From Apostichopus japonicus (taxonomy: Eukaryota > Echinodermata > Holothuroidea > Aspidochirotida > Stichopodidae): DNA of 64,000 bases. Position numbers and translations under genes: made by a program. Below the pieces are notes generated by a model, which saw only the letters and a program-made list of their open reading frames with translations, searched no databases and was not told the DNA's origin. Of this stretch, positions 58,449 to 64,000 are shown one piece after another; the stretch's first letter is position 1; each line of letters opens with the position of its first letter. The stretch is taken from the NCBI RefSeq assembly GCF_037975245.1, contig NC_092580.1, positions 9,711,001-9,775,000 of the forward strand, written 5' to 3'.

Positions 58449-61400
58449 TCAGTCATCCCATTCATCATCTTCGTCATCAAATTCCTCATCTTCTGAGTCA
58501 TCATCTGTTAAAAAATCACACAGGGAGAAATGTTAGTTACAACTTACACAGATAAACAGTATATTGAAATCTTATGTCTTCAAGAACACAATACTGGGAT
58601 GTCTGGTTTGTCTTGGTATCAGTACAATATAGATGGCAGTATTTCAGTAAACAGAGGATGCAATATAGAGGGCAAAGTACTGTCTAGTAATGTCATCTCA
58701 TGGGAAGTGTCTCAGGGGACACATAGATGTGTTGCACTGTAGTCTCCCATGAGTGACTTTAGACCAGGAGTTAAAATGTTGTACAGATGTGAGAGAGGGC
58801 CTTGTATTGATACATGATTGCAATCATTCAACTTTATACCAGGTATTAAATTTTGTACAGATGTGAGAGAGGGCCTTGTATTGATACATGATTGCAATCA
58901 TTCAACTTTATACCAGGTATTAAATGTTGTACAGATGTGAGAGAGGGCCTTGTATTGATACATGATTGCAATCATTCAACTTTATACTAGGTATTAAATG
59001 TTGTACAGATGTGAGAGAGGGCCTTGTATTGATACATGATTGCAATCATTCAACTTTATACCAGGTATTAAATGTTGTACAGATGTGAGAGAGGGCCTTG
59101 TATTGATACATGATTGCAATCATTTAACTTTATACCAGGTATTGAATGTTGTACTGATGTGAGAGAATATATTTTGTTGTTTTCTTTCACAAATCACAGG
59201 AACTAAGAGAGAAATAACAGATGTCCCGATAACGATGACGATGACACTTACCATGTATAGCGGTACTCCTCTGACTGAGTGCATTTAAGAGAGCAGACCC
59301 AAGACCTCCTAACTCATCTTCAGCCTCTTCTTTCTCGACAGCTTCAACCTTCACATAAAAAAGTGTAAAAAAATAATTTTAAAAAAATGTTCAACAATTC
59401 CAATTGGACAGCGTTCTTACACTTACAGTTTTTTTGTTCCAATAATTCACATATTCCAAACTAATATATATTACTTCTTTGGATATTGGTTGGATTAATG
59501 TCTCGGTCTACATAATTATATTCACCTTCTTCAAGTCTTTACCACCTCTGATAGCTTCCAGTAGAGCATCTCGGCCAGTAGGAGCTGACTTGGGCTGTTC
59601 ATCATGAGTAACAGTTTTGAGTGTGGTACCAGAACGAATGTCGGACAGCAGGTTTCCCCTACCACCCCCTCCGCTTGGGGCAGGTGGTGGTGGTGGGGGA
59701 GGTGGTGGACCGCCACCCATACGTAGCGGTGGAGGGCCACCACCACCCATAGGTGGTGGTGGGGGAGGTGGAGGTCCATTGCTAATGTGGGCTGGAGCTG
59801 GTGGAGGAGGAGGGAGATTTGAGGACATGGGTCTTGAAGGAGGTGGAGGGGGAGGAGTAGACATGGGTGGAGCTGCAGGAGGTGGAGGGCGCATTCCACC
59901 TGGACGTGGGCGCCCAGAGGGCGGAGGCGGTGGTGGCGGTGCTGGTCCCCTATTGTTAGCATTGGTTGGTGTTGGTGGAAGAGGTGTTCTCCTGGATGGT
60001 GGTGCGGGCAACTCTCTGTTTGGTGGTGGTGGAGGAGGAAGGTTACCTGTTGAAAAAGAGAAAAAGATTAACGTTCCTAAAGAACTCAGGGTTGTAGAGA
60101 TGTTCATACCCTAAGTGACATTTTACTCACCAATGATATCTAATGACCTTTACATTATAACAACTCATTGACTTTTCCCAGAATAAACAAATGTTCTAGT
60201 TTCCCTGAAGTTGCATTTTGCAAGTTGATATTTTGGGTATTAACAACATTGTGTTGTAATCCATTTCAATTAAAACACTAAGGTGATGTGCTGTGTCTTC
60301 TCAATCAGTAAGGTGCAAGTAGCTGATAACAAACCTCTCCCTCCCTTCATGACATTAATAGCTTCCACTCGGTATATAAAGCTAGGCTCTGGGTACATCT
60401 GACATTAAAACTACAAACTAAAACTGATCTATTTTCATCTGGTGGGCGAGGAGATGTTACATTCAAAGTCAGCTGTTTTATGTTACACAAAGGGAGGTAG
60501 TTGTGAGAGGGCTGCTGTTTGAATAAGCAGAGATGACATTTTAGGACAGTGACAAGCTGAAGTAACATCTTGTTTAGAAAAAAAAAAGTTATTAATAGAG
60601 TCATACCTTTAAACGTGAATTAACTACCCGCCATGAATCCCTGGTTAAACATCAGGTACGATCCAATAGCATTGTATTCTTAGCAAACTATCCTATCGAT
60701 TCTATATCATCTGGACTATGAGATGGATTAAAAACTGAAAATGAACATTTCAAACCAGATAACGAATCTCACCAGTTCTGGTTCCTCTGCTGGGGGCAGA
60801 TTGACTGCCTCCTTCTCGCTTGACTGCCTCAATTCCACCATTTTGGTCAATGAATTCTTTGATGAAGTTAACTGTTGCCATATCCTTCAACGAATCTTCA
60901 TCGATGCCCAGATTCTTGCACCATGTTTTTAGCTCATCCTCCTCTCCAACCTGTTCAAAAGTTTGAAAAAAAAAATATATATATATGAAAGCAGATGATT
61001 AATACTCCATGTATTCATTCTCAGCTTTTTGACTTTTTTTTACTGAAATTTGTGACTTAATCGCTTACAAACTTTGAGCTGTTTCAAATCAAATGCTCTG
61101 CCACGAAAGCATGGATGAGAAAACCAAAGGTAGTCTAAGATAAAAAAAATTAAAAAAAACAACAACTAAGAAACAGCCCACCCACTCATCCCATCCATTC
61201 CCCCCCCCCCTTTCCCAAAAAGTAAGGAGATTATTGAAACTAAATAAAATATTCTTTCTCTATTCAATTTCCTGCAGCAATGGAATGGTCGTTATCATTC
61301 GTTTTTCAATTTGATAAATTGTGTTCAATTTTATAGTTCAAATTCATTTATGTTAATAAGTTTCCATTGTCAACCTACAATTTTCACTGCTTTCATTCAT

Positions 61401-62374
61401 ACTAAGCCATATTTAATTTAGGATTTTGATCCCTAGTTCGCCCCCTTCTGACTGTTTGGCAATGTCCTACTACTAGTACCAAACAATCAAGCAAGGGTGA
61501 TTTATAACTTTCAAATCTGACAACAACAAAAATTTATGAAAACAGCAACAGTTAACGGGATCACAAATTCACAATTTTAAACTTACAAACTCCACTACTA
61601 TTGCTTGCTTTTGACCAAAAATGAAGTGAAAGTGCTGAGAAATATACAGAAAGCTTACTTATTGCCTTTTTGTGTTTTCTTTATTACATGGGTAGATCAT
61701 TTCTTCATCATGAAAGAAGCTTGGCCACCCGTAAATTAACGTTTGGGCACCCATGGATTAATTTTAATTCTGGATTTATAAATCTCTTGGATTTTCTTTG
61801 TGGAACCCATTTGTGAAAATGAAACATGGAGCTGTACCATCCTTTCATATCATCAAATCCGTTCCATCATGCCCTTTAAGTAAACTTCATATGTGCCATC
61901 TTTCCACTGCAAATTACCGACCCACCAATGGCACATATGCCATCAAACTTAAAATGAGGCCTTGCAAATGCAAACATGGAAATAATAGAAGATTACAGTC
62001 ATCAACTGATTAGTAATAGTAATCTTCAACATAAGATTTTTGGAAGTTAATTTTGATTGTCAAAATTGCATTATTATTTTGTTTTTGCTCTTTTTCTTAA
62101 AATGGCTTCACATTTGGACCTGTCCATGAGTAATATCCCCACAGTATCTCAACTGAAATCAAAGGTTATGATAACAAAACAGCTTTGATGACTTCATCTA
62201 TTGATTGAAAGTATGACAATAGCAGAATAGAAGTGAAGACATTAGACAAAGCTTTCACAATGAAATCACTGATATACATGCCAATTAACTTCATAAGAAA
62301 ACTTTTCCATAGATAGGAAATGCTGAATTACCTGCCAATTTCCTGTTGGGTCCCAGCCAACATGTCCAACGTGC
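58449..62374 (-). CDS. WASL: WASP/N-WASP family gene B, 3' five coding exons (5' part outside window)
   Basis: Minus-strand exons in transcript order: 62374-62332, 60950-60773, 60046-59526, 59348-59252, 58504-58449 (TGA). Phases agree and give 297 codons plus stop. They encode the end of the CRIB motif (HVGHVGWDPTGNW), the GBD (DELKTWCKNLGIDEDSLKDM and NFIKEFIDQNGGIEAVKRE), a proline-rich region of about 115 residues, two WH2 motifs (RGNLLSDIRSGTTLKTV; RDALLEAIRGGKDLKKV), the central helix (LGSALLNALSQRSTAI) and an acidic tail ending DDEWDD. The C-terminal WH2-C-A module is complete, so the product should activate Arp2/3. WH1 and basic regions must lie beyond 64000; I find no exon for them in 62375-64000. 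The CRIB is closer to vertebrate N-WASP than gene A's. The vertebrate activating tyrosine is lysine. A candidate AATAAA lies at 58406. Confidence -1.
58765..59165 (+). repeat. 74-bp tandem repeat in the last intron of WASP gene B
   Basis: About 5.4 nearly identical 74-bp units containing GTGAGAGAGGGCCTTGTATT then GATACATGATTGCAATCATT. Period from 58791, 58865 and 58939. Each unit has an AT-rich inverted repeat AATGATTGCAATCAT. High unit identity suggests recent expansion. Confidence -1.
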
Positions 62375-62629
62375 CTGCAATGATAAAGAAAGGTAAATAA
62401 ATGGATGCGACAGTGTTTATGTAACAACAAACATTTTCTGTTTCACAGGAAGGTCAGTATCATGATATCCTGGTCAACAACATTGCAAAGAACATGAGGC
62501 ATTACACAGCCAGAAACAGATGCAACTATGGGAACACAAAAACCAATGTGATTATCAGGTGAGACAAGCCTCCCTAACAGTTACCGAGGCAACATGGATC
62601 GGTCAGGGTAGAGGACAGACTAAACCCAT

Positions 62630-63050
62630 GTTTTTTTGGTTCTACTAAACCAATGTTTTTTTTTCTTGGTTCTACTAAACCAATGTTTTTTGCTTGGTTC
62701 TACTAAACCAATGTTTTTTTTGCTTGGTTCTTCTAAACCAATGTTTTTTGCTTGGTTCTACTAAACCAATGTTTTTTTTCTTGGTTATACTAAACCAATG
62801 TTTTTTCTTGGTTCTACAAAACCAATGTTTCTTCATGGTTCTACTAAACCAATGTTTTTTCATGGTTCTACTGAAGCCATTTTGTTCATGGTTCCACTAA
62901 ACCTCCAGTTTTTCATGGTTCTACTAAACCTCCAAGTCTGAAGGGTTCTACTAAACCCCCAGTTTTCATGGTTCTACTAAACCCATGATTTGCATGGTTC
63001 CCCCCCCCCCCCCCCCGGTTGCAGGGTTCTTCTAAACCCCCAGTTTTCAT
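62630..63050 (+). repeat. ~28-30-bp minisatellite in a WASP gene B intron
   Basis: About 14 units of GGTTCTACTAAACCAATG plus a T-run and CTTG or CATG, decaying toward a C-run at 63001-63016. The complementary reading frames on both strands are repeat artefacts. Confidence -1.
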
Positions 63051-63227
63051 CTTAAACTATTAAAGGGCAATGCTTCACTGAAGTATCACCTAACATCAGT
63101 ATTTTTATGATATTTATACATCACATAGTTTGTAAACAATTCACAGACGTCACAGAAATTAAGTTTGATAAAAAGTTTTCCCTTCTACAGTAACAGGATG
63201 TCCTGATCACCTGTGTTGTAACCTTAC

Positions 63228-64000
63228 AGAGATTTGTATTAATCGGCATGTATTATAATGTACATTGGGGTAAAACTCACCTTACAGAGTTTTGTATTAA
63301 ATTGGCTGTATTTTAATGTACATTGGGGTAAAACTCACTTTACAGAGTTTTGTATTAAATCGGCATGGATTATAATGTACATTGGGGTAAAACTCACTTT
63401 ACAGAGTTTTGTATTAAATCGGCATGGATTATAATGTACATTGGGGTAAAACTCACCTTACAGAGTTTTGTATTAAATTGGCATGTATTATAATGTACAT
63501 TGGTGTAAAACTCACCTTACAGAGTTTTGTATCATATCGGTATGTATTATAATGTACTTTGGGGTAAAACTCACCTTACAGAGTTTTGTATTAAATCGGC
63601 ATGTATTATAATGTACATTGGGGTAAAACTCACCTTACAGAGTTTTGTATTAAATTGGCATGTATTATAATGTACATTGGGGTAAAACTCACCTTACAGA
63701 GTTTTGTATTAAATCGGCATGTATTATAATGTACATTGGGGTAAAACTCACCTTACAGAGTTTTGTATTAAATCGGCATGTATTATAATGTACATTGGGG
63801 TAAAACTCACCTTACAGAGTTTTGTATTAAATCGGCATGTATTATAATGTACATTGGGGTAAAACTCACCTTACAGAGTTTTGTATTAAATCGGTATGGA
63901 TTATAATGTACATTGGGGTAAAACTCACCTTACAGAGTTTTGTATTAAATCGGCATGGATTATAATGTACATTGGGGTAAAACTCACCTTACAGAGTTTT
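63228..64000 (-). repeat. 59-bp tandem array with a consensus splice donor per unit
   Basis: Thirteen units of 59 bp (for example positions 63450, 63509, 63568) run to the window edge and continue beyond. On the strand of WASP gene B, 11 of 13 units contain TGTAAG|GTGAGT, a full match to the 5' splice site consensus; two units near 63332 and 63391 have lost one G. The array is in the intron upstream of the CRIB exon. Confidence -1.

Noticed and set aside
59617-60114. Glycine-rich plus-strand ORF of 165 codons
   Set aside because: Antisense shadow of the proline-rich exon of WASP gene B.
63228-64000. CRISPR-like regular repeat array
   Set aside because: Units are head-to-tail 59-bp repeats with no unique spacers, in an intron of an animal gene.

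Overview
The window is AT-rich, intron-rich nuclear DNA of an animal. Genes are split by GT-AG introns, and most of the sequence is intergenic or intronic DNA filled with short non-autonomous transposons, LINE and Penelope remnants, a tRNA-derived SINE and many minisatellites. Gene content (nischarin, two WASP-family genes, a GT10 fucosyltransferase) and repeat style (hAT-like MITEs, Penelope-like elements flanked by (TA)n, a DR1-bearing dispersed repeat) suggest a marine invertebrate. An echinoderm or other deuterostome is plausible, but that is inference only.

Layout. (1) 718-11520, + strand: the 3' seven coding exons (951 codons plus stop) of a nischarin orthologue. Its introns hold a 30-bp minisatellite that begins at a splice donor and two nested hAT-like elements with exact 8-bp target-site duplications. 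A 46-bp minisatellite starts about 40 bp after the stop. (2) 12.6-24.6 kb: no convincing gene. It holds a third hAT-like element with exact TSD, copies of a hairpin-bearing repeat module and a 22-bp satellite. (3) 24676-39674, + strand: a complete WASP/N-WASP gene in 11 coding exons (527 aa; WH1, basic region, CRIB/GBD, proline-rich, two WH2, central and acidic regions). (4) 39.7-47.6 kb: no host gene. Two Penelope-like remnants and a 172-bp perfect palindrome with a hammerhead-like motif sit among (TA)n tracts. (5) 47860-49041, - strand: an intact single-exon alpha-1,3-fucosyltransferase. (6) 49.5-58.4 kb: a LINE 3' end, MITEs and dispersed repeats. (7) 58449-62374, - strand: the 3' five coding exons of a second WASP-family gene, whose 5' half lies beyond the window; its intron ends in a 59-bp tandem array.

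The two WASP genes face each other tail to tail about 18.8 kb apart. Their last five exons share the same intron phases and an identical 178-nt GBD exon, so they are ancient local paralogues. Their products are expected to couple Cdc42/Rac-type GTPases to Arp2/3 actin nucleation. Nischarin is a cytosolic/endosomal scaffold that in vertebrates restrains Rac/PAK and integrin-driven motility, so both kinds of gene in the window touch actin regulation; whether the linkage means anything is unknown.

No prokaryotic-type operon, CRISPR array or rRNA gene is present. The most unusual material is the Penelope cluster at 45.8-47.6 kb, the intronic arrays that repeat consensus 5' splice sites, and the recurrent hairpin module of the MITE family.
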